Shown here: positions 32,534 through 40,866 of the stretch, piece after piece
How the letters are laid out: each line of letters opens with the position of its first letter
Position numbering within the stretch: the first letter of the stretch is position 1
Assembly: GCA_963556045.3 (NCBI GenBank)
Contig: CAUVYA020000002.1
Span: 1,426,001-1,490,000, forward strand
Direction: 5' to 3'
DNA length: 64,000 bases
From: UBA4781 sp963556045
GTDB lineage: Bacteria > Chloroflexota > Anaerolineae > Anaerolineales > Anaerolineaceae
Program-made: the position numbers and the translations under genes
Notes under the pieces: generated by a model
Seen by the model: the letters and a program-made list of their open reading frames with translations, nothing else
Told to the model about the DNA's origin: nothing
Database searches by the model: none

Positions 32534-33466
32534 ATGGAAGAAATTAACAAACGACGTATCAAGCTTTTCCTTATCTTTGCATTCGGCATTTCATGGCTGA
32601 CAGCACTGATTATCTACCTGACCGGAGGATTGCAGAACAGCCCTGTACTCATCGAGAACGGTTCGATAACACTCGCTTACATTCTTTTAGCCAGTGTGTA
32701 TATGTGGGGTCCGGCGATCGCCAATGTTGCAACCCGACTGATCACCAAAGAAGGAAAAGAAGACCTCAAATTGAAATTCAATTTGAAGAAAGACTGGCGT
32801 TACCTGCTGACTGGCTGGGTGGGAACACCTCTTCTGGTTTTATTGGGAACTGCCTTATTTTTCCTGCTTTTTCCATCCTATTTTGACCATGGTCTTACCG
32901 CTCTCACTTCGCAAATGGCTCTGATCGGCAGTGATACAGGTACAACCACAATCTATCAAGTTATTATCATACAAGTGATTTATGCTGTTGTTGCATCACC
33001 TATTATGAATCTGATCAGCACTTTCGGTGAGGAATTCGGCTGGCGAGGCTATCTGCTTCCCAAGTTACTTCCTCTCGGTAAAAACAAAGCCTTCCTGCTG
33101 CAGGGAGTGATCTGGGGAGTGTGGCACTGGCCTGTTATTCTGATGGGTTACAACTACGGCTTTGATTATCCGGGCAGTCCATGGCTAGGACCGCTGGCGA
33201 TGGTATGGTTTACCGTACTGGTGGGTATCTTCCTGGCATGGTTAACCCTCAAAACCGATAGTGTGTGGTCAGCCAATGTTGCGCACGGCGCGTTAAATGG
33301 TATCGCATCTATCGGTGTGCTCTTTCTTGTAAAGAGCCCCCCCATACTGCTGGGACCCTACCCAACCGGTATTGTGGGGTCGATCCCGTTCTTGCTGGCA
33401 GGGATACTGATATTCTTATTCGCTTTTCCGAAAGAAAAGGTAAGACCAGTTATCAGCGCAAATTAA
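32534..33466 (+). CDS. CPBP family intramembrane glutamic protease (type II CAAX/ABI-like)
   Basis: 310 aa with about eight membrane helices. Motif 1 is STFGEEFGWRGYLLPKL with the EExxxR residues (about 170-176); motif 2 is GVWHWPVILMG; motif 3 is NVAHGALN with its His and Asn. These are the catalytic residues of CPBP proteases. Bacterial members have roles in peptide maturation, immunity or sigma-factor release; none can be assigned here. AAAGGAATTT precedes the ATG. The 3' end overlaps the HAD gene tail-to-tail by 14 bp. Confidence 0.9.
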   Translation: MEEINKRRIKLFLIFAFGISWLTALIIYLTGGLQNSPVLIENGSITLAYILLASVYMWGPAIANVATRLITKEGKEDLKLKFNLKKDWRYLLTGWVGTPLLVLLGTALFFLLFPSYFDHGLTALTSQMALIGSDTGTTTIYQVIIIQVIYAVVASPIMNLISTFGEEFGWRGYLLPKLLPLGKNKAFLLQGVIWGVWHWPVILMGYNYGFDYPGSPWLGPLAMVWFTVLVGIFLAWLTLKTDSVWSANVAHGALNGIASIGVLFLVKSPPILLGPYPTGIVGSIPFLLAGILIFLFAFPKEKVRPVISAN

Positions 33467-34280
33467 AAAACTCACACAAGAAATTTGCCGGTCCTTCTTC
33501 ATTATTGGAGGGCACAACTTGATCTGCGGCAAGTTTTAATTCGGGGGTGGCATTCTGCAATGCCACCCCGATGCCGGCAAACTGCAGCATCTCTTTGTCA
33601 TTATTGCCATCTCCAAAAGCAATGATCTCTTCGCATGGAATATGCAGCATTTTCGCTACCTGCTGTAACGCAGTTCCCTTACACACACCCTGCGGCTGTA
33701 CTTCTAGCAATATTGGAAGCGAAAAAACGGTATCAATACCCGTCTCAATTTCCTCAAGCAAAATATCATTCATTTCTTCCAGACATTTATGGTCTTCACC
33801 ATCAATAAAAACGATCTTGAGCACCTGCTGCAACATATCCCCCAGATCAGTCCATTTTTCCACTATCCTGGGCGATGGTCCTCCATAGCGATCCAGAGCA
33901 TACGAGAACCTTCCTCCAGCTTGAACGACGGTCTCATCAGTGAAATACAGCATCATTTCTGTATTATGACCTTCCCCCAATTCAAGGATACGCTGCACAT
34001 TGCTGAATGGAATAGTATGCTTGTGGATTATTTCTCCGTCAGCGAACTGGATCAAACTCCCATTAATGAATATCAAGGGGGAATCCAGAGAAAACACATC
34101 CACAATCTGACGTGTAGACGCCAGGTTTTTCCCCGTTGCAATCATAAGGGTAATTCCCATTTGTTGTAATTTTTTCAGGGTTGTCTCTGTTTTCTCAGTT
34201 AATATCTGCTCATCCGTGAGCAGAGTATAGTCAACATCAAAACAAATCAAGCGAATTGGGTTGGTAGTTATGTTTGGCAC
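33453..34280 (-). CDS. HAD superfamily hydrolase, Cof type
   Basis: 275 aa. Motif I is CFDVDYTLLTDEQ (the second Asp and a Tyr in place of the more common Gly), motif II MIATGKN, C2B-type cap in the middle, and motif IV FGDGNNDKEMLQFAGIGVALQNA. Cof proteins dephosphorylate sugar phosphates, nucleotides or flavin precursors; the substrate is unknown. The start is a GTG at 34280 behind GAGGACC. Confidence 0.9.
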   Translation of the reverse strand: MPNITTNPIRLICFDVDYTLLTDEQILTEKTETTLKKLQQMGITLMIATGKNLASTRQIVDVFSLDSPLIFINGSLIQFADGEIIHKHTIPFSNVQRILELGEGHNTEMMLYFTDETVVQAGGRFSYALDRYGGPSPRIVEKWTDLGDMLQQVLKIVFIDGEDHKCLEEMNDILLEEIETGIDTVFSLPILLEVQPQGVCKGTALQQVAKMLHIPCEEIIAFGDGNNDKEMLQFAGIGVALQNATPELKLAADQVVPSNNEEGPANFLCEFFNLR

Positions 34281-34305
34281 GCATCGGTCCTCGAATATGG
34301 ATTAT

Positions 34306-35463
34306 CTAGTATGTGGCTTCAGCTAACATCACGGTAGCAGTCAATCTCTGACCGTTGCGATAAAACTCAATCTCTACCTCATCTCCTGAGCGGTAAGCAA
34401 AAAGAGCATTAAGATAGGTATTCTCTTCTGTGATCTCAATATTCCCTATGCGGGTAATGATATCGTTGACTCGCAAGCCAGCATCAGCCGCGGGGCTGCC
34501 GGTTGTCACTTCAGTGACATAACCGCCCCACTCGACCGCTAAATTATACCGCCTTGCGATGCTGGATGTGACATTTTGTATCCCCACGCCCAGATATGGA
34601 CGGGCGAAATATCCTTTTTCAATGATCTGCTGGCTGATCAATTCCACTGTATCAGAAGGGATGGCAAAACCCAATCCTTCTGCACTGGCGCTTCCGCTAC
34701 TGCTGCTTCCACGTAACACCAGTGTATTCACACCGATCACCTCACCAGCCAAATTCACCAGTGGTCCACCTGAATTTCCACTGTTGATAGCAGCATCCGT
34801 CTGGATGAGATTCTCCATGTTATAGCCTTCACCCGTATCGAGGGTTCTGCCGGTGGCGCTGATCACACCTACCGTCACGCTGTTTCGGAATGTGCCGAGC
34901 GGCGAGCCGATCGCAATAACCGTCTCACCGGGCTTAAGATCCTCCGAATCACCCAGGGGAGCCACTGCCGGCATGTTTCCATCCACTTTCAATACTGCCA
35001 GGTCAGCATAAATATCACGACTGACCAGCTCAGCATCCAATTCCGTTCCATCACTCAGTATTACATACAGAGAGGCAGCATCTTCGATCACATGATTATT
35101 AGTGATGATGAATCCTTCTTGTGAGACAATGAAACCACTGCCGCTCACCTGCGAATCAGCAGTCTTACCAAAAAACGTTTGAGTTCCAGGGATTGTCCCA
35201 ACCACCGTGACTACCGCCGGCTCAATTGTCTGAACCACATCGGTGATGACGGTATCGATCTCTGAGCTGTTAATGGTGATGGATGTATTCAAAACTTGAG
35301 GTGTGCCCTCTGGAGTCACCTGTACGGGTGCAGCTGCCTGTGTAAGAACTGCCTGAAAGTCTTTCGTGACCATTAAGCCGCCAATATATGCCCCCACAAA
35401 ACCGCTTATGACCGCAAGAAGAATGCACGGCAATATGATCCCGATTCGTTGAGGTGATTTCAT
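34306..35463 (-). CDS. HtrA/DegP-like serine protease with one PDZ domain
   Basis: 385 aa. One N-terminal membrane helix (IGIILPCILLAVISGFVGAYIGG) places the protease outside. The catalytic triad is visible: His about 123 in ITNNHVIED, Asp about 154 in DLAVLKVD, and Ser about 231 in NSGNSGGPLVN. A PDZ domain follows (RPYLGVGIQNV, ADAGLRVNDIITRIG). It belongs to the membrane-anchored HtrA type of protein quality control. Confidence 0.95.
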   Translation of the reverse strand: MKSPQRIGIILPCILLAVISGFVGAYIGGLMVTKDFQAVLTQAAAPVQVTPEGTPQVLNTSITINSSEIDTVITDVVQTIEPAVVTVVGTIPGTQTFFGKTADSQVSGSGFIVSQEGFIITNNHVIEDAASLYVILSDGTELDAELVSRDIYADLAVLKVDGNMPAVAPLGDSEDLKPGETVIAIGSPLGTFRNSVTVGVISATGRTLDTGEGYNMENLIQTDAAINSGNSGGPLVNLAGEVIGVNTLVLRGSSSSGSASAEGLGFAIPSDTVELISQQIIEKGYFARPYLGVGIQNVTSSIARRYNLAVEWGGYVTEVTTGSPAADAGLRVNDIITRIGNIEITEENTYLNALFAYRSGDEVEIEFYRNGQRLTATVMLAEATY

Positions 35464-35624
35464 TTTACTGAACTCCCGTTTTATATATTCTCTTTTTTCG
35501 ATGTGAGTCGGTCTGGTTTCTCATCCTGTTTATCATAACGCAACCTGTATCTGCGATAAATAAGACCTTAGAAGGATTTTTTCGTATGTCAGATCTTCTT
35601 TTATCGGTTCACCAAGGATTTGGT

Positions 35625-36287
35625 TCAGGAATTCAGGATCGCTTCCATCTTTTTCAATTGATCGACATGAACCAGCGCAATGATCTCATCATTCTGCTGC
35701 AATACGAGTGATTTGTGGGGAATCAGGATCTCATCTTTCCGTATCACCGCCAGTATCACACTATCGGAAGGAAGTTCAACCTGCTCAATGGGTAAACCTA
35801 CCAAACTGGATGATGGATCAAGTTTTTCTTCTATGATCGAGATCTTGCCGCGCCGCAATTTTAACAATGTGGTCATATCACCCAGAGACATTTCTTCCAG
35901 GAGGAGATGCACCATCAAATCTGCCTGATTCAATGCAACATCCACGCCCATATCTTCGGTGAACATCCAGGCATTTTTAGGATTATTAACCCTTGCTACA
36001 ATGCGGTTCACGTTAAACTCAAATCTGGAAAGGTTGGTAATTACCAGATTGGTCTCGTCACTGCCCGTAACCGCCGCCACAACCTGAACTTTCCTTATCC
36101 CGGCAGATTCAAGAACAACAGGGTCTGTCCCGTTTCCGAGAATAACGTACTGTGGTCCCAGTTCTCGCTCCAACCGCTCGATTTCTTCACGCCGCTGTTC
36201 CACTACCATCACGTCATGCTTTTCATCCAGTAAATGGGTTGCCAGATACGTCCCAACTTTTCCACCGCCAATGATCAATACTCTCAT
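35625..36287 (-). CDS. TrkA-type potassium channel regulatory protein (RCK_N and RCK_C)
   Basis: 220 aa. A Rossmann NAD-binding TrkA-N domain (MRVLIIGGGKVGTYLATHL, VVEQRREEIERLE, GNGTDPVVLESAGI) and a TrkA-C domain from about residue 140 (VGLPIEQVELPSDSVILAVIRKDE). Such proteins gate Ktr/Trk potassium channels. The channel subunit is not in the window. GGAGGACATCC precedes the start; 14 bp separate it from the paralogue upstream. Confidence 0.93.
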   Translation of the reverse strand: MRVLIIGGGKVGTYLATHLLDEKHDVMVVEQRREEIERLERELGPQYVILGNGTDPVVLESAGIRKVQVVAAVTGSDETNLVITNLSRFEFNVNRIVARVNNPKNAWMFTEDMGVDVALNQADLMVHLLLEEMSLGDMTTLLKLRRGKISIIEEKLDPSSSLVGLPIEQVELPSDSVILAVIRKDEILIPHKSLVLQQNDEIIALVHVDQLKKMEAILNS

Positions 36288-36301
36288 GGATGTCCTCCGT
36301 T

Positions 36302-36946
36302 TTAGTTTAACATTTCTTTGATTTGGTCTGTCATATCAGCAGTAACTGCCAGATGGACAACATCACCCATCTTCAATTGCAAGGATGGAGCGGCAAGTAT
36401 TGTTTTTCCATCCCTTGTTAAAGATACAGGGTGAGCAACATTGGAAATATCCAGCTGCCCCATGGTTTTCCCATCAAAAGATGCAGGCATTTCCACTTCA
36501 GCGATGATGACATTTCCTGAACCGATATTGAGCACGGTCTTCAAATGGGAGAAGGATAATATTTCTGAAATTCGGTTTACAGCCATCATGACAGGAGAAA
36601 AGGTCGGGATACCCAGACGGTGGTAGATCTCAGCTTTTCGCGGATCGTATACACGCGCTATAACTTTTGGAACACGAAATACAAATTTTGCGATGCGGGC
36701 TGCAATAACATTGGCTTCGTCGCTGGCAGTAACGGCGACCAGTGCATCTGCCATTGTAATGCCAGCCGTGTTCAGAATATCACGATCAAATCCGATCCCC
36801 ACCAGAGAACGCCCATGAAAAGATGTACCCAGATTCTCTAAAGCGGCAGGGTCTTTGTCAATGACGGTTACTTCATTTCCACGCTGCTCCAATTCTCTGG
36901 CAATATTTGCTCCCAATCTTCCACAACCAATAATAAGAACTCTCAT
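36302..36946 (-). CDS. TrkA-type potassium channel regulatory protein, second copy
   Basis: 214 aa from ATG 36946, which follows AAGGAGGATAACC; a longer reading would overlap the ATPase gene. It has MRVLIIGCGRLGANIAREL, VIDKDPAALENL and GIGFDRDILNTAGI, then TrkA-C with the segment KTMGQLDISNVAHPVSLTR. It differs clearly from the neighbour at 35625, so the two may form a hetero-ring. Its start lies 2 bp after the P-type ATPase stop, making a three-gene cation operon. Confidence 0.92.
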   Translation of the reverse strand: MRVLIIGCGRLGANIARELEQRGNEVTVIDKDPAALENLGTSFHGRSLVGIGFDRDILNTAGITMADALVAVTASDEANVIAARIAKFVFRVPKVIARVYDPRKAEIYHRLGIPTFSPVMMAVNRISEILSFSHLKTVLNIGSGNVIIAEVEMPASFDGKTMGQLDISNVAHPVSLTRDGKTILAAPSLQLKMGDVVHLAVTADMTDQIKEMLN

Positions 36947-36948
36947 GG

Positions 36949-39795
36949 TTATCCTCCTTGCCTTCTTCCCCAATTTTTTTTCTTTCTTTTAATTATCTTA
37001 CGAATCTCATCGGCAATCATCAGAAGTGGTGACCATGCCAGCAGAAACAGCCAGTACTTAATTGAAAAACTTGCGGTTCCGATGAAACGTTGTAAAGCAG
37101 GAACATAGACGATCATGGCAATAACAACCAGTTCTGACAGTATCCCAAACCAGATCAATTTATTATTGAAAAGTGGCATTTTAAGAATCGGTGTGTTTTC
37201 AGCCCGTTGAGCGAACAGGTTGCCGATTTGAGTGGTCACAACCGCACTCAATGCCATGGCAGTAGCGGATTGGTACATAACACCAGAAGCCGGTAAATCC
37301 AGCCACTGACCCGCAAATCCATTTGTCCAGTAATAATAGAAGAAAGCCGCTATGGTCGCCAGGCTTTGCAACGGACCCAGTATCAGATATGCTCTGCGGA
37401 GCAGTGCCGGTGTGATGATGTGTTCTTTCAGGTTGCGGGGAGTTTGCTGCATAATATTGGGTTCAGGGGGTTCCGCTCCCAAAGCAAGGGCAGGGACAAT
37501 ATCCGTACCCAGATCGACTGCCAGGATGTGCATCACATTCAGGGCTAGCGGAATACGTGCGGCAGAAAAAGCGAACAGAATAAATGGCACTGCTTCCGAT
37601 GTATTGCTTGTAAAAATATAGGTAGTGAATTTCTTGATGTTTGCATAAACCGCACGCCCTTCTTCAACCGCATTGACGATGGATGCGAAATTATCATCCA
37701 TCAAGATCATATCCGCCGCCTCTTTCGCCACATCACTCCCCGTGATGCCCATCGCCACTCCGATATTGGCGCGTTTCAGCGCCGGTGCGTCGTTCACACC
37801 ATCACCGGTCACGGCAACGATGTGCCCGAGATCTTGCAGCGACATCACAACCCTCAGTTTATGTTCAGGTGAAACGCGGGCAAAGATGACTTCATCAGCA
37901 AAAGCGAAATGGAGCTCTTGATCGGATAATTTCTCTAATTCAAATCCCGTAATGATCCTCGGATTAACAGTTTTTACAATACCAACACGTCGCGCGATAC
38001 TTTCTGCAGTTAATCCATAATCACCGGTTATCATGATGACGCGGATACCAGCCTGGTTGCATTTTGCCACCGCTTCACTGATTTCGACACGAGGAGGGTC
38101 CATCATGGCAGCTAAACCGAGGAAGGTAAGTTCTTTTTCCACCTGGTCGGGGTTTTGTTCCAGCTCTCGTGGTAAATGTCGCTGTGCTACTGCAAGCACT
38201 CTCAAACCATCACGTGCCATCTCATCATTTTCTCGCATGGCATTTTTTGACCATTCTTCGGTCATAGGAATATCACGCCCATCAACCATAATGGTAGAAC
38301 ACAGCTCCAGCAGTTCTTTGGGAGCTCCCTTGACATATACAATGCGAGCAGCCTGTGAAAAAGCAGTGCCGCGCATTCCTTGAGGATGCTCCAGATGGAT
38401 CGTTGACATTCGTTTACGACGCGAGTCAAATGGAAGTTCCATGATGCGAGGATATGCCTTAATTTGATCTTCTTCCGTCAATCCAGCTTTTATCGCTACT
38501 ACCTTCAGAGCTGCTTCGGTGGGGTCTCCCAGAATATTCCAGAGGGAAGAGTTTTGTTGTGGGGGTATCAGACGAGAATTGTTGCATAATAAAACAGCCC
38601 TCATCAAATCTTCCATCCAGACAGATTCCACCGGCTGCTGTTCGGATGAACGATATGTGAAATTGCCTTCCGGTACATAGCCAATGCCGCTTACATCAAT
38701 ACAACTACCAACACACGACGCAGATGTATTTTCACCGGAAGGCAGCCACAGCCGTTTCACGGTCATTTCATTCTGTGTCAGGGTTCCTGTTTTATCTGTA
38801 CAAATCACGGTGGTACACCCGAGAGTCTCGACAGCGGAGAGCTTTTTCACTAAAGCCTGGCGTTTTGCCATGCGCTGCGTTCCCATTGCCAAAGCCAGCG
38901 TGACCGTGGGCAGCAATCCTTCTGGAACAAATGCAACGATCATTCCCAATCCAAAGATAAAACTTTCTGCCAGAGTAATATGTGCCAGTGTATACGCTAA
39001 AATGAAAAATACCACTCCAACCAGAACAGCAATCATGGAAACGGTTTTTGTAATAGATTGCATTTCAACCTGCAGCGGAGACAGCTCTTCTTTCATGGTC
39101 TGAGTAAGGTGTGCGATCTTACCAAATTCTGTGTTCATCGCCGTTGTAAAAACTACACCTTTGGCAGTACCCGCCGCAACATTGGTACCCGCGAATACCA
39201 TATTGGGTTGTTCGGTAAAGGATATATCCGTCAAAAGAGAACTATCACTATTCTTCCCAACAGGGCGTGATTCACCGGTAAGGGTAGATTGATCAACACG
39301 AAAAGCCGCCTGTTCCACCAGACGGCAATCTGCCGAAATGCGTTCGCCTTCAGCAAAAAGAACCACATCACCCGGTACCAGTTCCTCAGCCAGGATGCGT
39401 GTCTCGCTGCCCTCCCTTAAGACACGTGCGTACACTGGGAGCAATTTTCGTAATTCTTCCGATGCTTTTTCGGCGCGAAATTCCTGCCAAAAACTGAATA
39501 ATCCATTAATGAGATTGACAGACCATACCGCAATTGCTAATTGCGGCATACGAGCGATCAAGGCAACCAACCCGCCCACCCATAAAAGAACAGCCATGAG
39601 ATGTGTAAAATTTGCGAGAAATTTCAAAAGCAATGGCTTTTTCTTTTCCGTCTGCAGTTGATTCATGCCATAGATAGATCGCCGCTTTTGTGCTTCAGAT
39701 GCAGCCAGACCGTCAGGATACGATTCCAACAAGGCGTACACGCCCTCAGGTGGTACACTCACAAGCTTCATGCGATCAACTTCAAATGTGTTCAC
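36949..39795 (-). CDS. P-type cation ATPase, P2C (Na+/K+-ATPase-like) type
   Basis: 948 aa. N-terminal cation ATPase domain, phosphorylation motif CTDKTGTLTQNEMTV (Asp about 335), KGAPKELLELC nucleotide domain, and GDGVNDAPALKRANIG. Three membrane signatures favour the animal Na+/K+-ATPase class over Ca2+ pumps: FVPEGLLPTVTLALA (PEGLL) in helix M4, FTSNTSEAVPFILF in M5, and AVDLGTDIVPALALG (DLGTD) in M6. In Na+/K+-ATPase these residues bind Na+ and K+. No beta subunit is seen. The GTG start at 39795 has GGGAG close before it. It leads the operon with two TrkA genes, supporting a potassium or sodium role. Confidence 0.9.
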   Translation of the reverse strand: MNTFEVDRMKLVSVPPEGVYALLESYPDGLAASEAQKRRSIYGMNQLQTEKKKPLLLKFLANFTHLMAVLLWVGGLVALIARMPQLAIAVWSVNLINGLFSFWQEFRAEKASEELRKLLPVYARVLREGSETRILAEELVPGDVVLFAEGERISADCRLVEQAAFRVDQSTLTGESRPVGKNSDSSLLTDISFTEQPNMVFAGTNVAAGTAKGVVFTTAMNTEFGKIAHLTQTMKEELSPLQVEMQSITKTVSMIAVLVGVVFFILAYTLAHITLAESFIFGLGMIVAFVPEGLLPTVTLALAMGTQRMAKRQALVKKLSAVETLGCTTVICTDKTGTLTQNEMTVKRLWLPSGENTSASCVGSCIDVSGIGYVPEGNFTYRSSEQQPVESVWMEDLMRAVLLCNNSRLIPPQQNSSLWNILGDPTEAALKVVAIKAGLTEEDQIKAYPRIMELPFDSRRKRMSTIHLEHPQGMRGTAFSQAARIVYVKGAPKELLELCSTIMVDGRDIPMTEEWSKNAMRENDEMARDGLRVLAVAQRHLPRELEQNPDQVEKELTFLGLAAMMDPPRVEISEAVAKCNQAGIRVIMITGDYGLTAESIARRVGIVKTVNPRIITGFELEKLSDQELHFAFADEVIFARVSPEHKLRVVMSLQDLGHIVAVTGDGVNDAPALKRANIGVAMGITGSDVAKEAADMILMDDNFASIVNAVEEGRAVYANIKKFTTYIFTSNTSEAVPFILFAFSAARIPLALNVMHILAVDLGTDIVPALALGAEPPEPNIMQQTPRNLKEHIITPALLRRAYLILGPLQSLATIAAFFYYYWTNGFAGQWLDLPASGVMYQSATAMALSAVVTTQIGNLFAQRAENTPILKMPLFNNKLIWFGILSELVVIAMIVYVPALQRFIGTASFSIKYWLFLLAWSPLLMIADEIRKIIKRKKKNWGRRQGG

Positions 39796-39853
39796 TGCTC
39801 CCTTTGTTTTTTATCTTACGTTATCTGGAAGATGGTTTCAATAGAAGGAGGGA

Positions 39854-39881
39854 ATAATACTACTAATCAAAAAAATGACAA
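39854..39881 (-). promoter_or_regulatory. Promoter of the P-type ATPase-TrkA operon
   Basis: Minus strand TTGTCA (39881-39876), 16-bp spacer, TATTAT (39859-39854); about 60 nt upstream of the ATPase start. Confidence 0.6.
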
Positions 39882-40017
39882 GGATTCTTTTTGGATGGTA
39901 TTCAATTCCAGGGGTAAGGTTAAAGCAGCACCAACTGGCGCAATTCAACATTTACTCACTTTGAAAAAGAGATGTGGATATTTCGAAAATAACTTTTTTT
40001 GGAATAGTGTTCTTTCT

Positions 40018-40764
40018 TCAGGCAGTTTGGGATTTGATGAATTCGATAAATTTCATCAGTTGCTGAAAATGTGAACCCTGCCAATATACCTGTCCACAAT
40101 CTGCACACTGAGAAAAATCGTGGGATTGGGCAAGGGTACCGGGCTGCAATTTTTCTTGAATTTTTGATACAGACACAGGTGAGAGCTTTCCATTACAGCG
40201 TACACAACGTATAAAGGGGTGAATTTCATTATTCAGTTGAAATCGTCGAATTAATTCGACTGTCTGTTCACGAGGATCGGTCGCCCTGATCAAATACCCA
40301 TGTTCTATCTGGTTTCGCTTCAACAATCCTCTATCTCTTGTAACGCATATCCGTTTTTCATTTTGTGAGATGTCAGCCAGCTGGGCATCGTTGTAATCAT
40401 TGCGATACAGCACATCAAAACCAAGCAGACGCATATAAGCTGCCAGCCTGCCGAGATGGCAATCCAACACAAATGCTGTCTTCCGCAGAGGGACGGAGCG
40501 CAAATTAGCAACACAAGAGATATCCAGCGATTCAAAAACCGGATAAACGCTGATCCGATCACCATGTTGGACCTGGTATGCAAATCCCCTGGATGATCCA
40601 TTGACAAGGATCAGATCCACTTCCGTGTGAGGAATTCCGCAGGATTCGATGAGATGTTTTACGGTCTGTCCATCAGGAAATTCCATGTTGAAATATGAAA
40701 ATCGCCGATTTGCAGGAAGAAAATCATTCAATTCCGCATAAAACCGAAATGTAGCATTGTTCAT
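40018..40764 (-). CDS. Mut7-C RNase-like protein with N-terminal ubiquitin-fold domain
   Basis: 248 aa. Residues 1-80 form a ThiS/MoaD-like beta-grasp domain (FRFYAELNDFLPANRR, DLILVNGSSRGFAYQVQHGDRISVYPVFES). Residues about 88-240 are Mut7-C: FVLDCHLGRLAAYMRLLGFDVLYRND with PIN-like acidic residues, ICVTRDRGLLKR, and a zinc ribbon of two CxxC pairs (IRCVRCNGKL, QCADCGQVYWQGSH). The combination is a known but uncharacterised bacterial architecture, thought to act on RNA. ATG 40764 is preferred over 40779, because the latter lies within a TACAAT element (40783-40778). I see no operon partner. Confidence 0.87.
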   Translation of the reverse strand: MNNATFRFYAELNDFLPANRRFSYFNMEFPDGQTVKHLIESCGIPHTEVDLILVNGSSRGFAYQVQHGDRISVYPVFESLDISCVANLRSVPLRKTAFVLDCHLGRLAAYMRLLGFDVLYRNDYNDAQLADISQNEKRICVTRDRGLLKRNQIEHGYLIRATDPREQTVELIRRFQLNNEIHPFIRCVRCNGKLSPVSVSKIQEKLQPGTLAQSHDFSQCADCGQVYWQGSHFQQLMKFIEFIKSQTA

Positions 40765-40866
40765 CGTTTTTATTCCCATTGTATAACCGATGAAACGCTT
40801 GCAGATGATGTTTTTATGGTTGATGCAGCTTATTGAAAATATGTGGACCTATTCATAACCGGTTGC

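Noticed and set aside
39840..40017. Small plus-strand gene between the P-type ATPase and the Mut7-C gene
   Set aside because: The candidate frames start far from the GAAGGAGG sequence and encode low-complexity peptides; the region is better explained as the ATPase promoter.
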